Origin: Brucella pseudogrignonensis
GTDB lineage: Bacteria > Pseudomonadota > Alphaproteobacteria > Rhizobiales > Rhizobiaceae
Length of the DNA stretch: 64,000 bases
Assembly (NCBI RefSeq): GCF_002252525.1
Contig: NZ_NNRM01000053.1
Location: 62,001-126,000 of the forward strand
Reading direction: 5' to 3'
The position numbers and the translations under genes are program-made. The notes beneath the pieces were generated by a model. It did not search any database. It was not told the origin of the DNA and was given only the letters and a program-made list of their open reading frames with translations. Below, one piece after another: positions 1 to 8,209 of the stretch (position 1 is its first letter; every line of letters starts with the position of its first letter).

Positions 1-67
1 TCAGATAATCTGCAAGAACCTTGGCCAGACCTTCACCGGCGCTATCGCCTGCTACTGCTACTTTCAT
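1..67 (-). CDS. eryI: D-erythrulose 4-phosphate isomerase, 5' part only (RpiB family)
   Basis: Only the first 22 codons are inside the window; the gene runs off the left edge. The visible N terminus reads MKVAVAGDSAGEGLAKVLAD, which resembles the start of RpiB-type ribose 5-phosphate isomerase B proteins. An AGGAGCAAT-type ribosome site lies just upstream of the ATG at 67. In Brucella the RpiB homologue of the erythritol locus (EryI) isomerises D-erythrulose 4-phosphate to D-erythrose 4-phosphate, the last step before the pentose phosphate pathway. It follows eryH by only 11 nt, so they are co-transcribed. The assignment rests on the short N terminus plus the characteristic gene order. Confidence 0.8.
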   Translation of the reverse strand, partial: MKVAVAGDSAGEGLAKVLADYL

Positions 68-78
68 GATATTGCTCC

Positions 79-849
79 TTAATTAGCTTTGATGGTTTTG
101 GCGCATTTCGCCAAAATATCGAGATAGCCTTCCACGTTCCATGCCGAACGGCCAATGAACAGGCCGTCGATATGCGGGCAGGCAATGAGTTCTTCGCAGT
201 TGCCGGGATTGACCGAGCCGCCATAGAGACATGGCACGCGACGGCCAAGGATACCTTCAGCAACAGCAATAATTTCGGCCTGGCGGGCATCGGCGTAATC
301 TGCCGAGGCTGGAATGCCATTTTCACCAATCGCCCAGACAGGCTCATAGGCAAACAGGATTTCGGCCTTTTTCTGTTCGTCCGAAAGCTTGGAAAGTGCA
401 CCGCGCACTTCTTCAGCAAGCACTTCCGCAGCACGTCCGCTTTCGCGGTCTTCGAGCGTTTCGCCAATGCAGATAAGCGGGATCAGGCCGTGACGAACGG
501 CTGCTTCAACCTTGAGGCCAACAGTTTCGTTGGTTTCGCCAAAGTTTGCGCGGCGTTCTGAATGGCCGAGTTCTACGATGTCGAGGTTGCAATCTTTCAG
601 CATCAACGGCGAAATTTCGCCAGTCCATGCACCCTGATCAGCCCAGTGCATGTTCTGCGCGCCAACCTTGACGGAGGTTTCCGACAGAATTTCCTTCACT
701 TCACGAACATAAGTAAACGGCGGAATGACGAAGCGCTGAATGTCTGCCGAGCGGTCAGCATCGGCGTCTTTCAGTGCGTCCGCGAAAACGCGTGCTTCCG
801 CAAGCGTCTTGTTCATTTTCCAGCTCGTACCTACCCAGAATTTGGACAT
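79..849 (-). CDS. eryH: L-erythrulose 1-phosphate isomerase (triosephosphate isomerase homologue)
   Basis: A 256-residue TIM-barrel protein of normal triosephosphate isomerase length. Catalytic landmarks are present: Lys in SWKMNK near residue 12, His in ELGHSERR near 97, Glu in AYEPVWAIGE near 169, and the phosphate-binding YGGSVNPGN near 212. In Brucella this second TIM paralogue (TpiA2, renamed EryH) converts L-erythrulose 1-phosphate to D-erythrulose 4-phosphate rather than serving glycolysis. Position between the DeoR gene and eryI supports that role here. The sequence alone cannot separate tetrulose from triose specificity, so the function is inferred from locus identity. It may also process L-erythrulose 1-phosphate made by the apiose operon at 16.7-27.5 kb. 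Confidence 0.9.
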   Translation of the reverse strand: MSKFWVGTSWKMNKTLAEARVFADALKDADADRSADIQRFVIPPFTYVREVKEILSETSVKVGAQNMHWADQGAWTGEISPLMLKDCNLDIVELGHSERRANFGETNETVGLKVEAAVRHGLIPLICIGETLEDRESGRAAEVLAEEVRGALSKLSDEQKKAEILFAYEPVWAIGENGIPASADYADARQAEIIAVAEGILGRRVPCLYGGSVNPGNCEELIACPHIDGLFIGRSAWNVEGYLDILAKCAKTIKAN

Positions 850-875
850 GCTTGAATGGTCTTTCTTCTCGTGTG

Positions 876-1637
876 TTATTCTGCAATTGTCAGTTTGATG
901 CCTGCCGGCTCAAGTTCGGCCACAAGTGCATCGCCCGGTGATTTATCCGTGATGATCGCGTCGAAATCGCCAAGATCAGCCATCACATGCAGGGCCGTGC
1001 GCCGGAAACGCTGATGATTGACCAGCAGGCATGTGCGGGTTGCCGACGCAGTCATGGCGCGCTTGGTGCGGACGACGTTTTCATCCATATGGTAGACCAG
1101 ACGCCCATTGACCGCAGGCGCGGAAATGAAGGCAATATCTGCGCTGAGTTTTGACAGCGCTTCTTCGGTCAGCAGGCCAAAGAACGCATTGAACTTTGCC
1201 GAAAATACCCCGCCGAGCGCGATCAGATTGATGCCGCCTTCGCCTTTGAGGTTTTCGATGATGACCGCATTGTTGGTAATCACCGTCAGCGGGCGTTTTT
1301 CGATCAACATGCTTCCGAGAACTGCGGCGGTGGAACCGTCATTAATCATCACGGTCATGCCAGGTTCGATCAGGTCAAGGGCCGCGCGGCCCATCTCGAT
1401 CTTGGCTTCGTTATCCTGCTGGACGCGAAAACGGAAATCGCTTTCAAACTGAGAGCCAGCATCCATGGTTGCGCCGCCGCGTACTTTGCGCAGCACGCCG
1501 GATTCTTCAAGAGAATCCAGATCGCGATGGATGGTCATTTTGGAGACAGCAAAGCGCTCGGAAAGATCATCGAGATCGACTGCATGATTTTCAATCAGCA
1601 GATTGATGATCGCCTGTCTTCTTTCGTCGCGTTTCAC
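876..1637 (-). CDS. DeoR-family transcriptional regulator of the erythritol locus
   Basis: About 253 residues. An N-terminal DeoR helix-turn-helix (DLDDLSERFAVSKMTIHRDL, roughly residues 23-42) is followed by a DeoRC sugar-phosphate sensor domain with GSTAAVLGSML, VITNN and a C-terminal ITDKSP. The reading frame extends to a TTG at 1676, but the GTG at 1637 starts KRDERRQAI, which is the usual beginning of DeoR proteins, and has a GGAAA just upstream. It sits between eryD and eryH and is probably co-transcribed with eryH and eryI. A strong inverted repeat lies immediately upstream (1683-1727), suggesting autoregulation. In Brucella a DeoR gene occupies the same place. The effector is unknown; a phosphorylated tetrulose is plausible. 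Confidence 0.88.
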   Translation of the reverse strand: MKRDERRQAIINLLIENHAVDLDDLSERFAVSKMTIHRDLDSLEESGVLRKVRGGATMDAGSQFESDFRFRVQQDNEAKIEMGRAALDLIEPGMTVMINDGSTAAVLGSMLIEKRPLTVITNNAVIIENLKGEGGINLIALGGVFSAKFNAFFGLLTEEALSKLSADIAFISAPAVNGRLVYHMDENVVRTKRAMTASATRTCLLVNHQRFRRTALHVMADLGDFDAIITDKSPGDALVAELEPAGIKLTIAE

Positions 1638-1682
1638 GGAATTTCCGATCTCAGAGCGTGTTTGTTTATCACACAAACTTAA

Positions 1683-1727
1683 ATCACAAAATCACAAAAC
1701 AATCCATATAAAATGTGATTTTGTGAT
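1683..1727. promoter_or_regulatory. Perfect 14-bp inverted repeat, candidate DeoR operator
   Basis: ATCACAAAATCACA at 1683-1696 is exactly mirrored by TGTGATTTTGTGAT at 1714-1727, with a 17-nt spacer. Each arm itself holds a tandem TCACAAAA-like repeat. It lies in the 113-nt gap between the eryD stop and the DeoR start, so autoregulation of the DeoR-eryH-eryI segment is the simplest reading. DeoR-family repressors commonly bind repeated short elements of this kind. Which protein binds it is inferred. Confidence 0.7.
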
Positions 1728-1749
1728 ATTTTGTTGATCGACGTTGTGG

Positions 1750-2685
1750 CTATTGCAGAAGTGCTTTGGCCGTACGCTCGTCGGTAATCAGCCCATAAAG
1801 CCGACCACTCCTAAGCACCGAACGGATAGCGTCTGCTTTGGAGAGCCCGCCAGCGAGGCCGATAATGCGGCTCATATCGGCATTTTCCACCGAAGCGGCA
1901 ATGGTGCGTGCCGTCAGCCCTGTTTCAAGCCGCGTGCCATTGATGTCGAAGAAATGCCCCAGCATTTCACCGACAGCGCCACGCTCTGCGATCTCTTCCA
2001 TCTCCGACAGATCAATCACCCCTGATGTGACGAGCTGCGCATGGGCGTCGACAGTACCGATACCGACAATCTTGAGTTCGGCCTGACACCCCATTTCAAA
2101 GACGCTGGTAACACCCTTCTGGGCCAGCAGCACTTCGCGATCTTCTGCCGTATTTGCAAAGAAAGGCACTGGCATCACATAAGCAGGTCTGCCGGTCTTT
2201 TCTGCAATGCGATGCATCACATCATGCGGATTGGCTGCAAAATTTCGCGTCAGACCACCGAGCAGCGACACAAATTGCAAATCCTTGGCCGCCACGCGCG
2301 GCATGTGATTGACCGCTGCTGAAAGCGTGCGGCCATGGCCGAGGCCGATCACTTCATGATCGCCATGCTCAATTTCGCGGCGCAGAAATTCCGCACCCGC
2401 ACTTCCGAGAGACAAGAGAGGCAAGGCATCTTCGCCGAGATCGGGAGCGACTTCGCAATATTCAAGATTATATTGCTCTGCGAGCCGGTTTTCGAGGTCG
2501 ATACATTCGGTGATATCGCCGTCGATTGTCACTTTAACTGCGCCATCAGCAACGGCTTTGGCGATCAATCGGTGTGCCTTCACAGATGGTAAGCCCAGGC
2601 GCTTTGCAACGGCTGACTGGGTCATGCCAGCAATGAAATGGAGCCAGGCTGCACGAAGGGCCAAGGAATCGTCTGAATCTGCCAT
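1750..2685 (-). CDS. eryD: Erythritol operon repressor EryD (SorC/DeoR sugar-binding family)
   Basis: 311 residues. The N terminus carries a SorC-type helix-turn-helix (TQSAVAKRLGLPSVKAHRLI, about residues 22-41). The rest is a sugar-binding domain with GLGHGRTLSAAVNHMPRV and VSLLGGLTRNFAANPHDV. In Brucella EryD represses the ery operon and is relieved by an erythritol pathway intermediate or erythritol itself. It is the fourth gene of the eryABCD unit, 42 nt after eryC. It probably acts at the 6808-7393 divergent control region, where a repeated GATAACAT word occurs on both sides. Full length, no defect seen. Confidence 0.92.
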   Translation of the reverse strand: MADSDDSLALRAAWLHFIAGMTQSAVAKRLGLPSVKAHRLIAKAVADGAVKVTIDGDITECIDLENRLAEQYNLEYCEVAPDLGEDALPLLSLGSAGAEFLRREIEHGDHEVIGLGHGRTLSAAVNHMPRVAAKDLQFVSLLGGLTRNFAANPHDVMHRIAEKTGRPAYVMPVPFFANTAEDREVLLAQKGVTSVFEMGCQAELKIVGIGTVDAHAQLVTSGVIDLSEMEEIAERGAVGEMLGHFFDINGTRLETGLTARTIAASVENADMSRIIGLAGGLSKADAIRSVLRSGRLYGLITDERTAKALLQ

Positions 2686-2727
2686 TTTCGTGCTGCCTGC
2701 TCCCGATTCTTTATTCTTTTCTTGTAG

Positions 2728-3660
2728 TTATATTTTCAAATCGCCTGCACCCGTGTCAATGTGCGGCGCCCAGAAGGCCACACTTTCCGCAATCTGCGGA
2801 ATAACTTCACGGTCGTTTGGATCACGTTCCTTGAATGAGAGTTCAAGGCAGATTTCGTTATCCACCGCACCGCCTTCGGCAAAAGCCTTGAGCAAAGGTT
2901 CAGGCTGGATACGGCCCTTGGCATTGAAAGCAGCGGTGAAAGGACGATGGCCACCCTTATCCATAAGGCTCTGCTTGATGTGAATGATCGGTGAGACCTT
3001 CGGCACGGCACGCGCCCAAGCATAGGGGTCGAAATCGTCCGGGTTAGCGGAGGTGACATCGCCATGATCGATGTCGGCCATCATCCACATTGGAATTGCC
3101 ATATTGGCGGCGGTCAGTCGATCCTGAAGCTTGATGCTTTCAGCGATTGTGTCTCCAAATTCACGACCAATGCTCATTGGTTCCCAGAAGACATATTCCA
3201 GACCGGAACGGCTCGCATGTTCGGCAACTTCCGCCCAGCAGTCGATCGCAATCTTAATCAGCTCTTCGCGGCGTTCAGGATTGTCAAAATCCTTGTAGGT
3301 GAAAATCGCAAACTGTGTTCCCACCGACTTGCCACCGAGATCGCCGATAATATCGGCAAATGTCTTGAACCAGTCGACATAGTAGCGGCGCACTTCGGCA
3401 TCCGGATGGCCGAAATGGTTGAGGCGGCCATAGGGGCCCGTCATGCCCGACGTTACACGGACACCGGTGCGCTCTAGTGCCTTGTCCATGTCGCGGGTCA
3501 GGCGACGAATGGTCGAAGCCTGCCAGCTCGGATTGATGAACTCGTGCGTGAGCTGCAGATCGCGCAGGCGCAGGTCGCGCGCAACGGTTTCGATCAGATC
3601 ATCCGGCTCTGCAAAGCGGTTCACAAGCGGATTGGTGTTCAGCGAAAGCGTAAGGGCCAT
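2728..3660 (-). CDS. eryC: D-erythrulose 1-phosphate 3-epimerase (EryC, xylose isomerase-like TIM barrel)
   Basis: 310 residues of a sugar-phosphate isomerase/epimerase TIM barrel. Likely metal-site elements include YVFWEPMS near residue 155, ADIDHGDV near 195 and ICLELSF near 270. In the Brucella pathway EryC epimerises D-erythrulose 1-phosphate, made by EryB, to L-erythrulose 1-phosphate. It lies 21 nt downstream of eryB. The Brucella vaccine strain S19 carries a deletion across eryC and eryD; both genes are intact here. Confidence 0.92.
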   Translation of the reverse strand: MALTLSLNTNPLVNRFAEPDDLIETVARDLRLRDLQLTHEFINPSWQASTIRRLTRDMDKALERTGVRVTSGMTGPYGRLNHFGHPDAEVRRYYVDWFKTFADIIGDLGGKSVGTQFAIFTYKDFDNPERREELIKIAIDCWAEVAEHASRSGLEYVFWEPMSIGREFGDTIAESIKLQDRLTAANMAIPMWMMADIDHGDVTSANPDDFDPYAWARAVPKVSPIIHIKQSLMDKGGHRPFTAAFNAKGRIQPEPLLKAFAEGGAVDNEICLELSFKERDPNDREVIPQIAESVAFWAPHIDTGAGDLKI

Positions 3661-3681
3661 GGTGTCCTCGGTTGTCGCGCT

Positions 3682-5190
3682 TTATGCAGCAAGTTTGGCA
3701 TTGTCGAACCATGCAATGAAAGCAGTACGTTCGGCTTCGGTCAGGTGCAGATAGTGCTTGGTGCGGCGGTAGAGAATGTCGTTCGCCGTCTTCGCCCATT
3801 CTTTCGACACGAGATAGCGAACTTCAGCCTCATAGAGATTGCCGCCGAAATGCTGTCCAAGTCCGTTAAGATCGGATGCACCTGCAACGATGTCCTTGGT
3901 GCGGGCACCATAGAGACGTCCGTGGTGATGGACGAGCTTGCGCGGCATCCATGGATAGCTGTCGCGGAGGCTATTTGCGAAGGTTTCGTAATCCGCATTC
4001 GGGATTTCGCCGCCCGGAAGCGGTGCGCCATGTGTCCAGTCTCCGCCCATATTCGGGAAGATGTGCTTCAAGCGATGCATACCGCGCTCTGCGAGCTCGC
4101 GGAATGTGGTGATCTTGCCACCAAACACGTTCAGCAGTGGCGCGTCGTTGGTCTCATCCAGATCGAAAACATAGTCGCGGGTGACAGCTGATGGATTGCC
4201 CTTACCGTCATCAAACAGCGGACGCACACCAGAGAAGCTGTGCAGCACGTCTTCGCGGCGCAGCTTTTCCTTGAAATAGCGGTTTACTGCGGTGAGCAGG
4301 TAATCGATTTCTTTTTCGTCTGCGCTGACGTCTTCGGCACGGCCTTCATAAGCGATATCGGTGGTGCCGATGAGCGCCTTGTCGCCTTCATATGGATTGA
4401 TGAAGATCACGCGCTTGTCGTGGTTTTGAACCAGATAGGCATTCGCACCCGACCAGAATTTTGGCACGATGATATGGCTGCCCTTGACCAGACGCACATT
4501 GCGCGAAGAATTTGAGCCAGCCACATTGGTGATAACGTCTGTAACCCACGGGCCTGCGCAATTGACGATGCAGCGTGCGTGGAAACTGCGCACTTCGCCA
4601 GTGTCGCGGTTTTTGGTTTCAACGACCCAGCCGCCTTTTTCGCGACGTGCGGAGGTAACAGGCGTACGGGTCAGAATGGTCGCGCCTTTTTCAGCGGCGC
4701 CCACAGCATTGAGAACGACGAGGCGGGCGTCATCCACCCAGCAATCGGAATACTCGAAGCCCTTGGTATATTGATCGAGAATCGGTGTGCCTTCCGGGTC
4801 GCGCTTCAGATCAAGTGTGCGGGTTCCGGGCAGCTTCTTGCGACCGCCAAGATGGTCGTAAAGGAACAGGCCGAGGCGAACGAGCCAAGCCGGGCGATCC
4901 TGCGGGCTGTGCGGCAGAACAAAGCGCATCGGCCAGATGATATGCGGTGCCGCATTAAGCAGAACTTCGCGCTCGATCAACGCTTCGCGGACAAGGCGAA
5001 ATTCGTAATATTCGAGATAACGCAGGCCACCATGCACAAGCTTGCCTGAGCGGGACGAGGTGCCTTCGGCGAGGTCGTCTTTTTCCGCCAGCACAACCTT
5101 GAGGCCGCGCCCGGCTGCATCGCGAGCCACGCCCGCGCCGTTGATCCCACCACCAATCACAAACAGATCGTAGATTTCCGGTTCAGCCAT
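3682..5190 (-). CDS. eryB: D-erythritol 1-phosphate dehydrogenase, FAD-dependent (GlpD family)
   Basis: 502 residues from the ATG at 5190, chosen because AAGGAG sits 7 nt upstream; the frame is open 11 codons further. The N-terminal FAD-binding Rossmann motif is VIGGGINGAGVARDAAGRG (about residues 11-29), followed by SSRSGKLVHGGLRYLEYYEF, the typical GlpD region, and a C-terminal GlpD-type domain. It oxidises D-erythritol 1-phosphate to D-erythrulose 1-phosphate, passing electrons to the membrane quinone pool. It lies between eryA and eryC. It shares the family with the protein at 14479-16206 but differs clearly in sequence, so the window holds two such enzymes. Confidence 0.93.
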   Translation of the reverse strand: MAEPEIYDLFVIGGGINGAGVARDAAGRGLKVVLAEKDDLAEGTSSRSGKLVHGGLRYLEYYEFRLVREALIEREVLLNAAPHIIWPMRFVLPHSPQDRPAWLVRLGLFLYDHLGGRKKLPGTRTLDLKRDPEGTPILDQYTKGFEYSDCWVDDARLVVLNAVGAAEKGATILTRTPVTSARREKGGWVVETKNRDTGEVRSFHARCIVNCAGPWVTDVITNVAGSNSSRNVRLVKGSHIIVPKFWSGANAYLVQNHDKRVIFINPYEGDKALIGTTDIAYEGRAEDVSADEKEIDYLLTAVNRYFKEKLRREDVLHSFSGVRPLFDDGKGNPSAVTRDYVFDLDETNDAPLLNVFGGKITTFRELAERGMHRLKHIFPNMGGDWTHGAPLPGGEIPNADYETFANSLRDSYPWMPRKLVHHHGRLYGARTKDIVAGASDLNGLGQHFGGNLYEAEVRYLVSKEWAKTANDILYRRTKHYLHLTEAERTAFIAWFDNAKLAA

Positions 5191-5253
5191 TTCATGCTCC
5201 TTCGGATGCCGGCATTCCGGCAAAATAATATGTAATTTCAGCCGATTGTCTAA

Positions 5254-6807
5254 TTATCTATCAGCTGCGAGCTTGTCCCAGATAGGCTCTAAAGCCAGTC
5301 TTGCGTCCTTGTAGGCCGTGAAGAGTTCTTCATAGCGTTTCGCCTGCACTTCATCAGGCGCTTCAGTGGCTCCAAGCAGCGGGGCCACCCATTCGGATAT
5401 ACAGTCATCCATCGTCTTATAAGCGCCGATCGCAACCGCAGCCATCATGGCTGCACCTGCCGCACCAGCTTCTTCACGCGATGAAACGCGCACAGGTGCG
5501 TTGACCGCTGCAGACAAGGTGCTGCGCAGTGCGCGCGAGCGAGCGGCGCCGCCTGTCAGGCGCAATTCGGCGGGCATATCACCCATGGCCGCATAGCAAT
5601 CGCGTGTCGCCATGCCGAGACCTTCGACCACCGAACGAACCAGTTCGGGAAAACGATCACGGCTTGAAAGACCGATAAAGCCCGCGCGGGCAAAAGCGTT
5701 AACGAAAGGTCCGCGTTCTCCGGCTTCCGAAATATAAGGATGGTAAAGAAGCGCGCCGGGGCGGCTTGCGTTAAACCACTCATCGAGGCGCGGGATCAGA
5801 TCGTTCAGCGAGACTTTTTTGTCTGCCGTCGACATGAGGTCGGCAGCGATCTGCAGAATCCAGTCGATATTGATCGTCGCACCCATGTTGGTCTGAACCT
5901 GCGTGACGATGCCCGGAACTGGCAGAGCAATGACATAACCCGTGCCTTCCGCATTCAGATGAATGTCGGAAACCTGCTTTGCACGCATATGCACGCCGGT
6001 CGATCCGATGGTCGAGCAACCTGCATCAGCGGTGCCGCAATAGACGCCCGCGCCGAGTGCAGTCATTACCATATCAACATAGCCGAGACTCACCGGCGTA
6101 CCGGCCAAAAGACCTGTCGCCGCAGCCGCTTCGGGGGTTAGCGGATGCTGGTTCAGAGTGCCGTCCACGATTGCGGGCAGCAAACCACGGCGCTTTTTAA
6201 GGCCAAGGGCTTCAATAACCACTTCGTCATATTGACGATTGCGGAAATTGCCGAATGTGAAACTGGCTTCTGAGGGATCTGTGGCGCGGACGCCGGTGAG
6301 GTTGAGGTAAAGCCAGTCCTTGCAATGAAGGGCGACTTCCGCATTGTCGAGCAGTTCCGGTACGAAACTGTCCATATGCGCCATCTGGGTGCCTTGCTGG
6401 CAGGTATTGAGGCCGGTGCCGGTCGCTTCAAAGCGCGCGCGGTTCATCGGCCCTGCTGCAAGTTTGGTAACTGTATTGGCCGCGCGGGCGTCGAGCCAGA
6501 TCCAGGCATCGCCAACAGGCTTGTTGTCTCGCCCGACCAGCCATGTACCGTCACCCTGGCCGGTGACCGAAACAGCGGCAGTGCGCTGGCTTAAGTTTGG
6601 AATTTTCTCGGCAAGGCCACGCAATGCGCTGGCGCAATCTTCCCATGTTTGGGAAAGCGACTGTGTAACAGCGCCATGTTCGCCGGTTTCATATTTGTTC
6701 CGGACAGCTGCCGAATCGAGTTGCCGACCGCTAAGGTCGAATGCCACAGCCTTGACGACGGATGTGCCCGCGTCGATGCCGATGATTATATCACCTTGAC
6801 CACGCAT
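5254..6807 (-). CDS. eryA: Erythritol kinase (FGGY family)
   Basis: 517 residues from the ATG at 6807, where the kinase fold begins (IIIGIDAGTSVVKAVAFDLS, residues 7-26). The frame continues upstream to 6972, but that extension looks unlike kinase sequence. FGGY landmarks: VTGQGDGTWLV near 97, GDAWIWLDARA near 114, LTGGAARSRALR near 420 and EEAGAAGAAMMAA near 450. It phosphorylates erythritol to D-erythritol 1-phosphate, the committing step. First gene of the eryABCD operon, divergent from the transporter genes that begin near 7394. Confidence 0.94.
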   Translation of the reverse strand: MRGQGDIIIGIDAGTSVVKAVAFDLSGRQLDSAAVRNKYETGEHGAVTQSLSQTWEDCASALRGLAEKIPNLSQRTAAVSVTGQGDGTWLVGRDNKPVGDAWIWLDARAANTVTKLAAGPMNRARFEATGTGLNTCQQGTQMAHMDSFVPELLDNAEVALHCKDWLYLNLTGVRATDPSEASFTFGNFRNRQYDEVVIEALGLKKRRGLLPAIVDGTLNQHPLTPEAAAATGLLAGTPVSLGYVDMVMTALGAGVYCGTADAGCSTIGSTGVHMRAKQVSDIHLNAEGTGYVIALPVPGIVTQVQTNMGATINIDWILQIAADLMSTADKKVSLNDLIPRLDEWFNASRPGALLYHPYISEAGERGPFVNAFARAGFIGLSSRDRFPELVRSVVEGLGMATRDCYAAMGDMPAELRLTGGAARSRALRSTLSAAVNAPVRVSSREEAGAAGAAMMAAVAIGAYKTMDDCISEWVAPLLGATEAPDEVQAKRYEELFTAYKDARLALEPIWDKLAADR

Positions 6808-7393
6808 GACTGAATTATGCTTTCCCAATGAGGTCCTTGGCGGACATTTGGATTCCTCCCGCGACGAAATCTGTCGCTCGCTACCCATGTTTTTAATGAG
6901 AATGGGCCTTCGCTTATGATCGAGATAACATAACGATAACGGCCTGTCTGTAAAATTTTCGTGGGTAAGCATTTTTTTTCACCAAAAGGTGATTGTGGTG
7001 GAAATTGTAGTTCGAACCCCAGCTTCTTTGCGGATGGATTAGCCTCTTCTGCTAGAAGAAAAGAAGTGGGTGTCGTGTCTATATATCTGTTTTTAAATAA
7101 TAAAAAAATAGAACTAACGTTTTTGGCAAGGGCATGTATTGCCAGTGACAGCTTTTAAAACCAAGTCTCCGCGTATCATTCGGAGCGGTGAAATTGGCGG
7201 CAGAATGGTCAGTTTTTAGCCCGAAACCGTGCGAAACGCGGCGTGTTACAAAAACATCCGATTGACAGTTATAGGTGTTTATAACATCATTATTGAAGTT
7301 GATAACATGTCGCTACCATAGCATATGGTCGCGGCGCATCTGTTTCCATGCTGCGCGGAGGGGCGGGGCCAGGGAATTATGTGGAGGATCGTC
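6808..7393. promoter_or_regulatory. Divergent control region between eryA and the transporter operon
   Basis: 586 nt without a convincing gene, AT-richer than its surroundings. GATAACAT occurs at 6924-6931 near eryA (with GATAAC again at 6935-6940) and at 7301-7308 near the transporter genes. On the transporter side GTTTATAACAT (7277-7287) and GTTGATAACAT (7298-7308) are direct repeats exactly 21 bp apart, about two helical turns. A short TCACC/GGTGA dyad is at 6979-6992. These are candidate EryD sites; this is inferred from location and repetition. A 65-codon ORF at 6961-7158 has no recognisable content and is not called. Confidence 0.6.
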
Positions 7394-7553
7394 ATGCATA
7401 AATTTGTCACTCCCATATCCACCTGTTCAAGCTTCCGTTTAGCTGCTGCTGGTCGGGTGCTTTATCGCGAGTGCAGTCTACAAGCGGTATGAATTCAGCC
7501 GCATAATCCGTTTTTACAACGACAATCCGGCAGAATTTGCTGAAGGCGTTTGA
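7394..7553 (+). pseudogene. Small single-pass membrane protein ORF with an apparent 1-nt frameshift
   Basis: A strong Shine-Dalgarno (GGAGG at 7383-7387) is 6 nt before the ATG at 7394. The first 16 codons read MHKFVTPISTCSSFRL; the frame then ends early (stop at 7490-7492). If one base near 7442, in the TTAGCTGCTGCTGG tract, is skipped, translation continues as LLLVGCFIASAVYKRYEF and on to a TGA at 7551-7553, only 2 nt before the next ATG. The joined product would be about 52 residues: short cytoplasmic N terminus, one hydrophobic segment, charged tail. The spacing, ribosome site and restored membrane segment argue for a real small gene that is either mutated or misread here. Function unknown. 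Confidence 0.5.
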
Positions 7554-7555
7554 TT

Positions 7556-8209
7556 ATGAGTACACAAGCTAATCAAGTTTCACAGAAGCCCGCCAAGCTG
7601 AACCGCGCAGTCCTCTGGAGTGTGGTCGCTGCGGTCGTGGTTGTCGGTGCGATTGGATTTGACACGAAAGTCGTGAAGATCGGCTCGGACGCTGATGTGC
7701 GTCAGCAGGTTTTCTCGCCTGACGCCTATGGCGCATCTGAGTTTCCAAAGGTCAAGGCAAGCGTTGAAGAACGCGCGGCGGATGCTGTTGAAGTTGGCAC
7801 CGCACTTGCTGCCGACAAGGATGCAGCCGGTAAGAAATACGGCGTCGGCAGCGTGAACCCGGTTATCCCGGTCAAGTTCACTGGCACTGTCGAAGAACGC
7901 AAGTCGAACTATAATGTCATCAAGGTCGATGGTTTCCCTGAAGGCATGGCTATCCGCGTTCAGACGGGTCCTGCTGTAAACGGCACCGATCTGCGTGATG
8001 CAACCGGCACAATCGAATTCGGTCAGTTCAAGAACCAGATCGAATTCCAGAATGCCGGTTCCGCTCTCAACAATGAGATGAAGAAGCAGGTTCTCGAAGG
8101 CGTCGATGTCGATAATCTCGTCGGCAAAACGGTTTCGGTCACGGGCGTTTTCAAGCTGGTCAACCCGAAGAACTGGCTGGTTACGCCGGTGGGGTTTGAA
8201 GTAAAATGA
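7556..8209 (+). CDS. DUF2291-family membrane-anchored periplasmic protein of the transporter operon
   Basis: 217 residues from the ATG at 7556 (a TTG at 7550 is an in-frame alternative). An uncleaved-looking hydrophobic segment, AVLWSVVAAVVVVGAIGF (about residues 18-35), precedes a periplasmic domain ending NPKNWLVTPVGFEVK. The motif RVQTGPAVNGTDLRDATG near 136 and FGQFKNQIEFQNAGSALN near 156 match the second copy in this window (22247-22891: QIGPTVRGSAIRDSLSF, FRNQIDWAQFGKAFN). I take both as DUF2291, a family often encoded beside ribose-type ABC importers, with no established role that I know of. It overlaps the ATPase gene by 4 nt (ATGA), showing tight coupling. Confidence 0.75.
   Translation: MSTQANQVSQKPAKLNRAVLWSVVAAVVVVGAIGFDTKVVKIGSDADVRQQVFSPDAYGASEFPKVKASVEERAADAVEVGTALAADKDAAGKKYGVGSVNPVIPVKFTGTVEERKSNYNVIKVDGFPEGMAIRVQTGPAVNGTDLRDATGTIEFGQFKNQIEFQNAGSALNNEMKKQVLEGVDVDNLVGKTVSVTGVFKLVNPKNWLVTPVGFEVK

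Noticed and set aside
6808-6972. N-terminal extension of eryA to 6972
   Set aside because: The extra 55 residues do not resemble FGGY kinases, and the kinase fold begins right after the ATG at 6807.
6961-7158. 65-codon ORF in the eryA/transporter control region
   Set aside because: AT-rich, no ribosome site, no hydrophobic or domain pattern; overlaps candidate regulatory sequence.
7263-7285. TTGACA with a nearby TATAAC as a promoter for the transporter operon
   Set aside because: The spacing is only about 13-15 nt, short for a sigma-70-type promoter, so I did not call it as a defined promoter.
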